This document shows positions 1-5,588 of a stretch of 5,588 nucleotides of DNA, in pieces (position 1 is the stretch's first letter; the number at the start of each line of letters is the position of its first letter). Below the pieces are notes generated by a model. The model had not been told where the DNA came from. It did not search any database and saw only the letters and a program-made list of their open reading frames with translations. The translations under genes were made by a program, and so were the position numbers. The stretch comes from JBOFEH01 sp051650265 (GTDB lineage: Bacteria > Bacillota > Clostridia > Lachnospirales > Cellulosilyticaceae), in assembly GCA_051650265.1 (NCBI GenBank), contig JBOFIR010000202.1:1-5588 (forward strand). Reading direction: 5' to 3'.

Positions 1-1
1 G

Positions 2-102
2 GAGTTTATTAACTCGGGGAAAATTAAAAAAGAAGGATAAAGGTCCTGTAAGTGTTGACGGTCTTGCAGGACCTAAAATAGGCTTTTCGGTGAGAAAAAC
101 CT
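2..102 (+). other. Unidentified run of three hairpins upstream of murR
   Basis: Three inverted repeats follow one another. The first has GAGTT (2-6) pairing with AACTC (11-15) across a 4-nt loop. The second has a 12-bp stem, 41-52 with 63-74, whose only imperfection is one G-U pair; its loop is 10 nt (53-62). The third pairs 80-88 with 94-102 across a 5-nt loop, with one C-A mismatch. The spacing suggests structured RNA: either the 3' part of an element starting left of the window or a leader for the regulator gene. I compared it by eye with the common riboswitch signatures I know (c-di-GMP, c-di-AMP, TPP, SAM, lysine, FMN, glycine, T-box) and saw none. No U-tract follows the stems, so they are not simple terminators. 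Strand is assumed. Confidence 0.35.
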
Positions 103-152
103 CAGAGAATTTGATTACTCTCTTATTATAATAGATTAACATAAAAAGTAAA

Positions 153-182
153 GTTACATATTTTGGTAGGGGTGTGTATAAT
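153..182 (+). promoter_or_regulatory. Probable sigma-A promoter of the RpiR/MurR-type regulator
   Basis: A perfect TATAAT (177-182) is preceded, at 18 bp, by GTTACA (153-158), which matches four of six bases of the -35 consensus. Transcription would start near 189, leaving a leader of about 55 nt before the GTG start at 245. The palindrome found upstream of murQ (TATGAAAC/GTTTCATA) is not present here, so autoregulation through that site is not supported. The weak -35 makes this a moderate call. Confidence 0.45.
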
Positions 183-231
183 AGAGAGTTAAGAAGATTG
201 GTATGATAATACGAGATGGATAATGAGGTAG

Positions 232-237
232 AGGAGG
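232..237 (+). promoter_or_regulatory. Shine-Dalgarno AGGAGG fixing the GTG start of murR
   Basis: A perfect AGGAGG ends 7 nt before the GTG at 245. The first in-frame ATG, at 257, is 19 nt away, too far to use this site, so the GTG is chosen as the start. Confidence 0.8.
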
Positions 238-244
238 ATCTATA

Positions 245-1087
245 GTGAGACCTGTGATGGTGAGATTGAGAGAATATGAGCGAATGGCTAGTGTGAGTGA
301 GAAGGAGATTGTCCAGTATATGCTTCAGCGCCCTGATGAGGTTATCAAAATGAGTGTGCATGATTTGGCGAGAGAGACTTTTACGTCGGCTTCTACAGTT
401 ATTCGATTGGCGAGGAAGGTTGGCTTTAAAGGATTTAAGGAGCTTAAGAAGGATCTTATTGTAGAAACTACTTTAAGGCAGAATCATACTATTCCTGAGC
501 AGAAGGAGATTCGTAAAGAGGATTCAACGCGTGAAATCATGGATAAGATTGCATACAAACATATGATTTCTATTGATGAAACCAAGAGTTTGATGGATAT
601 AGAGGTTTTTGATAAGTGCGTGGAAGTGATGCTGGAAGCGCAGGAAATTCATCTCTTTGGCATTGGAGCATCCTATTTGGCTGTAAAGGATATGCAACAG
701 AAGCTGATGCGTATTGGGAGGTTGTGTGTAGGCTTTGAGGATCAACATTTGCAGATTCTTCAAGCGCGTAATATGAAGGCAGGGCAGGTAGCTTTGATGT
801 TTTCTTATTCAGGACAAACCAAAGAGTTAATTCGGTGTGCGGAGCATATCAAAGAAGGCGGAGCCACTTTAATATCAGTCACTAGATTTGGACAATCCAT
901 TATAGCTGATTTGGCAGATTATAACTTATATATCGCTTCTAATGAACCACTTCATCGAAGTGGTGCTATGACTTCTCGGAGTGCACAGCTTTATGTGGTG
1001 GATATGCTTTATACCAGATATATACATGAAACTTATGAGAATGCTTATAAAGTTATTAGTAAAACACAGCTAGACAAAATGAACTAA
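245..1087 (+). CDS. murR: RpiR/MurR-family transcriptional regulator (HTH plus SIS domain)
   Basis: A 280-residue cytoplasmic DNA-binding regulator of the RpiR family, the usual length. The N-terminal HTH_6 domain spans about residues 1-78; the helix-turn-helix core is at 36-71, with the family-typical pattern SVHDLA, then SASTVIRLARKVGFKGFKELK. A linker with a charged segment (85-97) leads to a C-terminal SIS sugar-phosphate-binding domain at about 130-255, with the GIGAS turn at 139-143 and FSYSGQTKE at 186-194, the phosphate-binding serine loop. Its place directly before murQ and murP makes a MurR role likely, that is, sensing MurNAc-6-phosphate and controlling MurNAc salvage. The effector is inferred, because RpiR proteins bind different sugar phosphates. 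The GTG start is set by the AGGAGG at 232-237. The gap to murQ is 174 bp with its own promoter, so murR need not be co-transcribed with it. The first half uses noticeably more G-ending codons than murQP. Confidence 0.88.
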   Translation: MRPVMVRLREYERMASVSEKEIVQYMLQRPDEVIKMSVHDLARETFTSASTVIRLARKVGFKGFKELKKDLIVETTLRQNHTIPEQKEIRKEDSTREIMDKIAYKHMISIDETKSLMDIEVFDKCVEVMLEAQEIHLFGIGASYLAVKDMQQKLMRIGRLCVGFEDQHLQILQARNMKAGQVALMFSYSGQTKELIRCAEHIKEGGATLISVTRFGQSIIADLADYNLYIASNEPLHRSGAMTSRSAQLYVVDMLYTRYIHETYENAYKVISKTQLDKMN

Positions 1088-1117
1088 TAAAATAGGTTTA
1101 AGTGATAAAAATTAGGC

Positions 1118-1192
1118 AATGTATCAAAAAACAAGCCTGAGATACCCGGAAAATAACAACATATGAAACTTTGTTTCATAATGTATCAAAAA
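1118..1192 (+). repeat. 13-bp direct repeat pair upstream of the murQ promoter
   Basis: AATGTATCAAAAA occurs exactly twice, at 1118-1130 and 1180-1192, 62 bp apart, close to six helical turns. The second copy starts on the last base of the 19-bp palindrome and ends two bases before the -35 hexamer. An inverted copy of its core, GATAC, lies at 1141-1145, facing GTATC at 1121-1125. The pair could be a binding site for a second regulator or for an extra DNA contact of the RpiR protein. The repeat is certain; the function is not known. Confidence 0.55.
1162..1180 (+). promoter_or_regulatory. Perfect 19-bp palindrome, probable MurR operator
   Basis: TATGAAAC, a 3-bp spacer TTT, then GTTTCATA: eight perfectly paired bases on each side. 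It is the only strong palindrome between the RpiR regulator gene and murQ, so it is the natural candidate for that regulator's dimer site. Its centre is about 59 bp before the predicted transcription start, 14 bp upstream of the -35, a position more typical of activation or of cooperation with a second site than of simple blocking. A further TGAAAC half-site lies at 1196-1201, overlapping the -35. It does not carry the central CG of a standard CcpA cre site. The assignment to MurR is an inference from position. Confidence 0.6.
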
Positions 1193-1194
1193 GG

Positions 1195-1223
1195 TTGAAA
1201 CAAAATATTGAGTTCTCTATAAT
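1195..1223 (+). promoter_or_regulatory. Sigma-A promoter of murQP
   Basis: TTGAAA (1195-1200) and a perfect TATAAT (1218-1223) are separated by 17 bp. Transcription should start near 1230, giving a leader of about 32 nt. The -35 hexamer overlaps a TGAAAC half-site (1196-1201) matching an arm of the upstream palindrome, so a regulator bound there could also block the polymerase. Confidence 0.8.
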
Positions 1224-1261
1224 GACCTTATCAAAGTGAAGTACACAAAAGGAGAGTTACT

Positions 1262-2158
1262 ATGATTCAATTAACAGGAATGACAACAGAGACTCGTAAC
1301 CCAAAGACATTAGAGTTAGATGCGATGTCTACCCAAGAGATCTTACGTGTTATGAATGAAGAAGATGCTAAAGTACCAGAAGCCATTGCAAGGGAGCTTG
1401 ATCAGATCGAAAAAGCGATTGAGCATATTACGGCATCCTTACAAAAAGGCGGTCGATTAATCTATGTAGGTGCAGGGACAAGTGGACGTATTGGTCTTTT
1501 AGATGCAGTAGAATGTCCACCGACATTTGGGACAGCACCAGAGCAGGTAGTGGGTCTGATTGCAGGTGGTGAAAAGGCTTTTATTAAGGCAGTAGAAGGT
1601 GCAGAAGATAGCAGAGCATTAGGAATGAGTGACCTCCAAGCAATTGATTTGACAGCGGATGATACGGTAGTGGGTATTGCAGCGAGTGGTCGTACGCCAT
1701 ATGTCATTGCAGCTTTAGAGTATGCCAATGAAGTCGGTGCAAGTACAGTAGCTGTAGCGTGTAACAAAGGTTCAGCAGTAGGCAAAGTAGCTCAGGTAGC
1801 CATAGAGGTAGTACCAGGACCAGAAGTACTAACAGGTTCTACAAGGTTAAAATCTGGAACTGCTCAAAAGTTAATTGCCAATATGCTTTCTACAGTTTCA
1901 ATGGTGCGTGTAGGTAAGGTTTACAAAAATCTTATGGTAGATGTACAGCAAACGAATGAAAAACTAAGAGTGCGTGCAGAAAATATCGTCATGGAAGCTA
2001 CAGGATGTGAAAGAGAAGTGGCCAAAACTTATTTGGGACAAGCCAATGGTAGTGTGAAGTTAGCAATCACTATGATTTTATTAAACTGTAGCGCAGAAGA
2101 AGCAGCGCGTAAGTTAGTAGAAGCAACAGGACATATCCGTCAAGCAATCAATAACTAG
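1262..2158 (+). CDS. murQ: N-acetylmuramic acid 6-phosphate etherase
   Basis: Cytoplasmic lyase-type etherase that cleaves the D-lactyl ether of MurNAc-6-phosphate, giving GlcNAc-6-phosphate and D-lactate, the committed step of cell-wall sugar recycling. At 298 residues it is of normal family length. Residues 5-35 carry the typical TETRNP and MSTQEILRVMNEED segments. The SIS domain (about 55-220) contains LIYVGAGTSGRIGLLDAVECPPTFG at 67-90 in the conserved form, GGEKAF (102-107), VEGAEDS (111-117), GIAASGRTPYV (138-148) and the STRLKSGTAQK signature (193-203). By alignment from memory with the E. coli enzyme (Glu83 and Glu114), the catalytic acids are Glu84 and Glu115, both present. The C-terminal helical part (235-298) includes a UBA-like segment. 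GGAG at 1251-1254 sits 7 nt before the ATG. murP starts 37 bp downstream, so the two form an operon. Confidence 0.97.
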   Translation: MIQLTGMTTETRNPKTLELDAMSTQEILRVMNEEDAKVPEAIARELDQIEKAIEHITASLQKGGRLIYVGAGTSGRIGLLDAVECPPTFGTAPEQVVGLIAGGEKAFIKAVEGAEDSRALGMSDLQAIDLTADDTVVGIAASGRTPYVIAALEYANEVGASTVAVACNKGSAVGKVAQVAIEVVPGPEVLTGSTRLKSGTAQKLIANMLSTVSMVRVGKVYKNLMVDVQQTNEKLRVRAENIVMEATGCEREVAKTYLGQANGSVKLAITMILLNCSAEEAARKLVEATGHIRQAINN

Positions 2159-2195
2159 AATAATAGACACAGGAAGATGAGGGAGGATTCAAACT

Positions 2196-3632
2196 ATGAG
2201 TAACAACGAATTGGTGGCTAGAATAGTTGAAAAACTCGGTGGGATAGCCAATATCACAAGTGCAACAAACTGTATGACAAGATTACGTATAGATGTAAGT
2301 GATTTAAATCAAGTAAATGTAGAAACGATCAAAGCAATAGAAGGTGTACTAGGTGTCGTAACGGAAGGGCAAAACGTACAAGTAATCGTGGGGCCAGGGA
2401 AATCTAAGAAATGTGGAGATATACTTCAAGAACTCTGCCAGAAGAGTGGACCAGTTGCTCAAACTGAGCAAAAAGTAGGCGATTGGGAAGCTAATAAAGA
2501 AGCACTGAAAGGCAAACAACAAGGGAGTAAGTTAAAGTCAGCTTTAAAGACCATTGGGCAAATCTTTATACCATTAATACCAGCGATTATTGCAGCAGGT
2601 ATTCTAAATGGATTCGCAGGACTTATTACAAATCTTCAAAGTGGTGGAACGCTTCCAGCAAATACGTTATGGGATACGATTAGATTATTCCTTTCTTTAA
2701 TGGGTGGTGGATTCTTATCTTACTTTGCGATCTTCACAGGGATCAATGCAGCCACAATCTTTGGTGCGACACCGGCATTAGGTGGGATGATTGGTGCGAT
2801 GTCTATCATGCCTATGGTAGATGATATTTCTAAATTACTTGGTTTATTTGATGAAGCATCTCCGCTTAACTCTATCCTTAGAAATGGAAAAGGTGGAGTG
2901 ATCGGAGTAATCATTGGAGCATTTATCCTAGCAAAAGTAGAAAAAGCAGTACGTAAGAGAGTGCCAGATGTATTAGATCTGATCTTAACACCAATGCTTA
3001 CACTCATTATTACTTCTCTTATCTTTATCTTTGTCATTATGCCAGTATCAGGGATTGCATCAGATTGGTTAATCGCAGGACTGAACGTATTAATCAATTC
3101 ATCTAACCCTATTGTAAGTTTAATTTCAGGCTATGTGTTAGCTGCATTATTCTTACCAATGGTATTGTTAGGATTACATCATGGACTAATCCCACTTTAT
3201 GCGATTCAGTTAGAGCAAGTAGGTGGTGTATCTTTATTCCCAGTTCTTGCGATGGCAGGAGCAGGGCAAGTAGGGGCAGCAATTTCTATCTATCTTAAAG
3301 CTAAAAAAGTAAATAATAAAAATATGCAACAAATTATCGCTGGAGCACTTCCAGCAGGAATCTTAGGAATAGGTGAACCACTTATTTATGGTGTAACCCT
3401 GCCATTAGGCAAACCATTTATCACAGCGGGAATCGGGGCTGGATTTGGTGGAGCATATGCTATGTTAACACATGTTATGGCATCTTCTTGGGGGCCATCA
3501 GGACTCGTAGCTATTCCTCTTATGCAACCAGGTTCAATGCTCAATTTCTTCATAGGAATTATGATTTCTTATGCGGGTGGATTTATCGTGACACATTTAT
3601 TCCTCAAAGATGAAGATGTCATGAAAGCATAA
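2196..3632 (+). CDS. murP: PTS MurNAc transporter, EIIBC component
   Basis: Inner-membrane phosphotransferase permease that takes up MurNAc and releases MurNAc-6-phosphate, the substrate of the murQ product. Residues 1-85 form the EIIB domain of the glucose/sucrose superfamily, with the phosphorylated cysteine Cys26 in the ATNCMTRLRI context. A polar linker (86-112) leads to the EIIC domain (about 115-472) with some eight to ten hydrophobic helices, GLHHGLIPLYAIQLEQVGG at 326-344 and the substrate-site motif GIGEPLIYG at 391-399. At 478 residues it matches the E. coli protein's size. There is no EIIA domain, so a glucose-type EIIA must act in trans, as known for E. coli MurP. GGGAGG at 2181-2186 lies 9 nt before the ATG. 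Sucrose and trehalose permeases share this architecture; the murQ neighbour and regulator decide the call. Confidence 0.93.
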   Translation: MSNNELVARIVEKLGGIANITSATNCMTRLRIDVSDLNQVNVETIKAIEGVLGVVTEGQNVQVIVGPGKSKKCGDILQELCQKSGPVAQTEQKVGDWEANKEALKGKQQGSKLKSALKTIGQIFIPLIPAIIAAGILNGFAGLITNLQSGGTLPANTLWDTIRLFLSLMGGGFLSYFAIFTGINAATIFGATPALGGMIGAMSIMPMVDDISKLLGLFDEASPLNSILRNGKGGVIGVIIGAFILAKVEKAVRKRVPDVLDLILTPMLTLIITSLIFIFVIMPVSGIASDWLIAGLNVLINSSNPIVSLISGYVLAALFLPMVLLGLHHGLIPLYAIQLEQVGGVSLFPVLAMAGAGQVGAAISIYLKAKKVNNKNMQQIIAGALPAGILGIGEPLIYGVTLPLGKPFITAGIGAGFGGAYAMLTHVMASSWGPSGLVAIPLMQPGSMLNFFIGIMISYAGGFIVTHLFLKDEDVMKA

Positions 3633-3640
3633 TGCAATAC

Positions 3641-3690
3641 AAAAGACAGGCAGAAAGCTTAAAACAGAAGCTTTCTATCTGTCTTTTTTT
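3641..3690 (+). terminator. Intrinsic terminator of murQP
   Basis: Arms 3641-3660 and 3668-3687 pair across a 7-nt loop: the outer AAAAGACAG block and the inner AGAAAGCTT block are perfect, separated by one G-U pair and one C-A mismatch. A run of seven T (3684-3690) follows directly. Outside this, AATAC (3636-3640) can pair with GTATT (3691-3695). It lies 8 nt after the murP stop and separates this operon from the next promoter. Confidence 0.92.
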
Positions 3691-3706
3691 GTATTTTATT
3701 AAGTGA

Positions 3707-3734
3707 TTGACAAAGAAGAATTTCAGAGTATAAT
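3707..3734 (+). promoter_or_regulatory. Consensus sigma-A promoter of the MarR operon
   Basis: TTGACA (3707-3712) and TATAAT (3729-3734), both perfect, with a 16-bp spacer. The start should fall near 3741, inside the operator that begins on the last base of the -10. Such a strong core promoter under an overlapping operator fits a unit that is normally repressed and fully expressed when the repressor lets go. Confidence 0.9.
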
Positions 3735-3771
3735 AGTTTGCATAGGAACTAAATAGTTAGTATGCAAACTA
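3734..3771 (+). promoter_or_regulatory. Tandem MarR-type operator, nested 36-bp palindrome
   Basis: Two 18-bp sites of the form TAGTT-N8-AACTA lie at 3734-3751 and 3754-3771, their centres 20 bp apart, about two helical turns. The whole is also one large palindrome centred at 3752/3753: AGTTTGCATA (3735-3744) against TATGCAAACT (3761-3770), and AACTA (3747-3751) against TAGTT (3754-3758), with only two mismatched pairs. TAGTT/AACTA-like half-sites are familiar for MarR-family repressors, and the operon encodes one, so autorepression by two dimers on one DNA face is the natural reading. The block runs from the -10 to two bases before the Shine-Dalgarno. Confidence 0.85.
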
Positions 3772-3786
3772 AAAGGAGATGACATT

Positions 3787-4239
3787 ATGGATGGGCTAAA
3801 TAGGCTTATGCCAAGGGGTTCAAAACGTACACTAATGATGATGGGAGCTATAGTTTGGATGTTCGCAGGCTATCAAATTATGCGGTTAGGTTATCAAGTA
3901 GTAGTAGCTAGTAAAAATAATCAAGTAATTTCTGTAGTAGTAGCCTTAGGTGTTTTTTATGTCTTTTTTAACTTTATCTTTAAAAAGATGGCGAAAAAAC
4001 ATCAAATAAGAATTATGAGCTATGCTAAAGAACAACTTTGCTTATTTTCATTTTTTGATAAAAAAGGATATATTATTATGGCTATAATGATGAGCGGAGG
4101 AATGCTCATACGCTCTATTGAAGCGATTAATCCTATGTGTTGGGCACCTTTTTATATGGGATTAGGAACAGCTTTATTTTTAGGAGGCTGTTTGTTTATG
4201 ATAAGCTGGATTAGATTTAATAAGATTTATCAATTATAG
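3787..4239 (+). CDS. Unrecognised four-helix membrane protein, first gene of the MarR operon
   Basis: A 150-residue protein that I do not recognise. Four hydrophobic segments, near 15-35, 46-66, 94-113 and 121-142, suggest a membrane protein with two helical hairpins joined by a basic loop (67-81, rich in Lys, Arg and His). A positively charged N-terminus (Arg6, Arg10, Lys13, Arg14) precedes the first helix. No signal peptide cleavage site, catalytic motif or metal-binding cluster is evident. The two halves have a vaguely similar plan: SKRT before helix 1 and FDKKGY before helix 3, each followed by a Met-rich helix, hinting at an old duplication. AAGGAG at 3773-3778 lies 8 nt before the ATG, and the gene is first in a unit with the MarR gene 17 bp downstream. 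A role connected with the signal or substrate of the regulator is inferred from that position only. Confidence 0.75.
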   Translation: MDGLNRLMPRGSKRTLMMMGAIVWMFAGYQIMRLGYQVVVASKNNQVISVVVALGVFYVFFNFIFKKMAKKHQIRIMSYAKEQLCLFSFFDKKGYIIMAIMMSGGMLIRSIEAINPMCWAPFYMGLGTALFLGGCLFMISWIRFNKIYQL

Positions 4240-4256
4240 TACAAAGGAGAAATGTT

Positions 4257-4712
4257 ATGCACGGATCAATGGATTCTTTTCAAATTGCGATGCTCATTAA
4301 AGAAATCTATTCAGCTACAACCAATATTGTAAGTCACAGTCTCAAGGCATGTGGCTTGACACATCAACAGGTTATGGTGGTTAAGTTGATTGGACACAAA
4401 AAGGAGATTACTATTTCAGAACTTTGTGAAGAGATGTCTCTTTCCAAGGGAACGATGTCTGGGATTGTACAAAGATTAGAGGCAGCAGGGTATGTAAAAA
4501 AAATTAAATATGATCAAGATAAAAGAAATACGTATGTGACTTTTTCAGAAAAGGGGATAGCATTTGCGAGAGAGTTTAAAACTGCTATCAATGCAGGATT
4601 TGATCAAGTTTTTGATAATCTTACCCCGGAAGAATCCAAACAGGTTCAAGATGCTTTAAAATTATTATCAAGCAAAGTAAAGGAGAAAGAAAAATCATGG
4701 ATGGAAAATTAA
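4257..4712 (+). CDS. MarR-family transcriptional regulator
   Basis: A 151-residue dimeric winged-helix DNA-binding protein of normal MarR length. Helices at 6-30 and 34-47 lead to the winged helix: ITISELCEEMSLSKGTMSGI (51-70) carries the recognition helix, VQRLEAAGYVKK (71-82) follows, and the wing with the family's DQDKRNTYVTFSEKG pattern is at 86-100. The C-terminal helices (102-147) would form the dimer interface. Two cysteines (32 and 57) are present, but none at the N-terminal position used by OhrR-type peroxide sensors, so redox sensing is not indicated. AAAGGAG at 4243-4249 stands 7 nt before the ATG, favouring this start over Met5. Its likely target is the tandem operator at 3734-3771, giving autorepression of the operon. 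The ligand is unknown. Confidence 0.93.
   Translation: MHGSMDSFQIAMLIKEIYSATTNIVSHSLKACGLTHQQVMVVKLIGHKKEITISELCEEMSLSKGTMSGIVQRLEAAGYVKKIKYDQDKRNTYVTFSEKGIAFAREFKTAINAGFDQVFDNLTPEESKQVQDALKLLSSKVKEKEKSWMEN
4679..4685 (+). promoter_or_regulatory. Ribosome binding site of the HsmA-like gene, inside the MarR gene
   Basis: AAAGGAG lies within the last codons of the MarR gene, 11 nt before the ATG at 4697. A second ATG at 4701 is in the MarR frame and encodes its third-last residue. The site implies translation coupled to that of the regulator. Confidence 0.7.
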
Positions 4713-5092
4713 TTTTTGCAATTATTACAATTACATTAGCACTTATATTTTATACGATAGGAGTATTTGGAGAGAGAAAGGCTAAGACGCTTAATAAGTT
4801 ACATGTTATCATTTTTTGGTTAGGGCTTACATGCGATACGATAGGGACTTTAACGATGGGGCAAATTGCGAAAGCAGGAACGACTAATATCTCTCCTTTT
4901 TCCCAAATGTTACATGGGGCAACAGGTTTTTTAGCGATTGTATTAATGTTATTCCATGCTGTGTGGGCAACTTGGGTACTTTATAAAGATGATGCTAAGC
5001 AAAAAGTTAACTTCCACAAATTTAGTATTGTGGTATGGCTAGTATGGTTAGTCCCTTATATTGTAGGGATGATAATAGGTATGGGACACTAA
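4697..5092 (+). CDS. HsmA-like (TIGR03987-type) four-helix membrane protein
   Basis: A 131-residue integral membrane protein with four hydrophobic helices, near 4-24, 35-56, 72-96 and 108-129. Its length, layout and motifs LHVIIFWLGL (35-44), SQMLHGATGFLAI (69-81) and NFHKFSIVVWLVWLVPYIVG (105-124) fit the HsmA family as I recall it; that assignment is from memory. Histidines sit at 36, 73, 87 and 107, each at or inside a helix, plus His131 at the very end. Such an arrangement is reminiscent of small haem-b or metal-binding membrane proteins (cytochrome b561, DUF420/CtaM), which is an inference, not a demonstrated function. The gene overlaps the end of the MarR gene by 16 nt in another frame, so both are co-transcribed and probably coupled. 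A terminator begins within its stop codon. Confidence 0.8.
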   Translation: MDGKLIFAIITITLALIFYTIGVFGERKAKTLNKLHVIIFWLGLTCDTIGTLTMGQIAKAGTTNISPFSQMLHGATGFLAIVLMLFHAVWATWVLYKDDAKQKVNFHKFSIVVWLVWLVPYIVGMIIGMGH

Positions 5093-5120
5093 GAAGACTC
5101 TTTAAGAGCCTTCTTTTTTT
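5091..5120 (+). terminator. Intrinsic terminator of the MarR operon
   Basis: AAGAAGACTCT (5091-5101) pairs with AGAGCCTTCTT (5105-5115) with one A-C mismatch and a short loop, followed by an uninterrupted T run (5114-5120). The hairpin starts inside the TAA of the HsmA-like gene. On the other strand it follows the stop of the convergent AraC-type gene, where the mismatch becomes a G-U pair, but the T-rich tail is weak, so it would serve that gene only partly. Confidence 0.88.
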
Positions 5121-5588
5121 AGTAGTGAAACTTTTTGAATTCTAGTGGAGCAAGACCTGTGAACTTCTTGAATTGTTTAGAAAAAGTATAGGGATCTATG
5201 TAGCCTAATTCGTAAGCTAGTTGTTCAATACTAGAGTCTGAAGTGAGTAATAGCGTCTTAGCTAAGTTTATTCGACACTGGATTCTATACTGAGTAGGAG
5301 AGAGACCTACTTGCAGTTTAAATAACTTACGAAATTTTTCATAACCCATACCGAGTGAATTGCAAAGTTCCTCTGTGTGGAGTCTACTAGTAGCATTGTT
5401 TTTTAAAAGTGAACAGGCAAGGTCTATGAATTGCTTTTCTTTTGAAGGCGTCTCATAAGTATGAGTATAGAGTGTATAAATAATTTTTTGAGCTTCACAC
5501 AGGAGATAAGGTAAGTCAGCATCGGGACAAGTTTTGAGCGTTTGAAAAAATTGAGTAAAAGTGTCTATCAGACCAGGGTTCAAACCGG
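5119..5588 (-). CDS. AraC-family transcriptional regulator, N-terminus outside the window
   Basis: Only the C-terminal part is visible. The reading frame stays open to the window edge, and AraC regulators are usually about 250-300 residues, so the in-frame TTG at 5583 is unlikely to be the start. Counting from that TTG, residues 50-154 are the DNA-binding domain with its two helix-turn-helix units: LHTEELCNSLGMGYEKFRKLFK (68-89) and the highly typical IEQLAYELGYIDPYTFSKQFKKFTGLAPLEFKK (119-151). Residues 1-45 are the end of a linker or sensor region with no recognisable motif; the ligand cannot be predicted. The gene is convergent with the MarR operon; its stop codon overlaps the end of that terminator's T run, so it is probably an independent unit whose own target lies to the right. 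Confidence 0.9.
   Translation of the reverse strand, partial: GLNPGLIDTFTQFFQTLKTCPDADLPYLLCEAQKIIYTLYTHTYETPSKEKQFIDLACSLLKNNATSRLHTEELCNSLGMGYEKFRKLFKLQVGLSPTQYRIQCRINLAKTLLLTSDSSIEQLAYELGYIDPYTFSKQFKKFTGLAPLEFKKFHY

Overview
The window looks like AT-rich Bacillota DNA, most probably from the Clostridia. Supporting signs are strong AGGAGG-type ribosome binding sites before every gene, near-consensus sigma-A promoters, U-tract intrinsic terminators, and a Gram-positive arrangement of N-acetylmuramic acid (MurNAc) salvage genes. I cannot fix the genus from the sequence alone; a Lachnospirales or Cellulosilyticum-like host is only a guess. Six genes are complete and one is cut by the right edge.

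Bases 1-1087: a string of three hairpins of unknown identity (2-102), a probable promoter, then an RpiR/MurR-type regulator (HTH plus SIS domain) with a GTG start. Bases 1088-1261: a regulatory intergenic region holding a perfect 19-bp palindrome, a 13-bp direct repeat and a good promoter with 17-bp spacing. Bases 1262-3690: murQ (MurNAc-6-phosphate etherase) and murP (PTS EIIBC for MurNAc), closed by an intrinsic terminator. These genes form a MurNAc recycling module. MurP imports and phosphorylates MurNAc, using an EIIA supplied from elsewhere. MurQ splits MurNAc-6P into GlcNAc-6P and D-lactate. The SIS-domain regulator probably senses MurNAc-6P. No nagA, nagB, nagZ or amidase lies in the window.

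Bases 3691-5120: a separate transcription unit with consensus promoter elements (TTGACA-16 bp-TATAAT). A remarkably ordered operator, two tandem TAGTT-N8-AACTA sites that together form a 36-bp nested palindrome, overlaps the transcription start. The unit encodes an unrecognised four-helix membrane protein, a MarR-family regulator, and a four-helix, histidine-bearing membrane protein of the HsmA (TIGR03987) type. The regulator and HsmA-like genes overlap by 16 nt. This small MarR-controlled, two-membrane-protein operon has no clear function and is the best candidate here for something undescribed.

Bases 5119-5588: the C-terminal part of an AraC-family regulator on the minus strand, convergent with the MarR operon and truncated at its N-terminus by the window edge.
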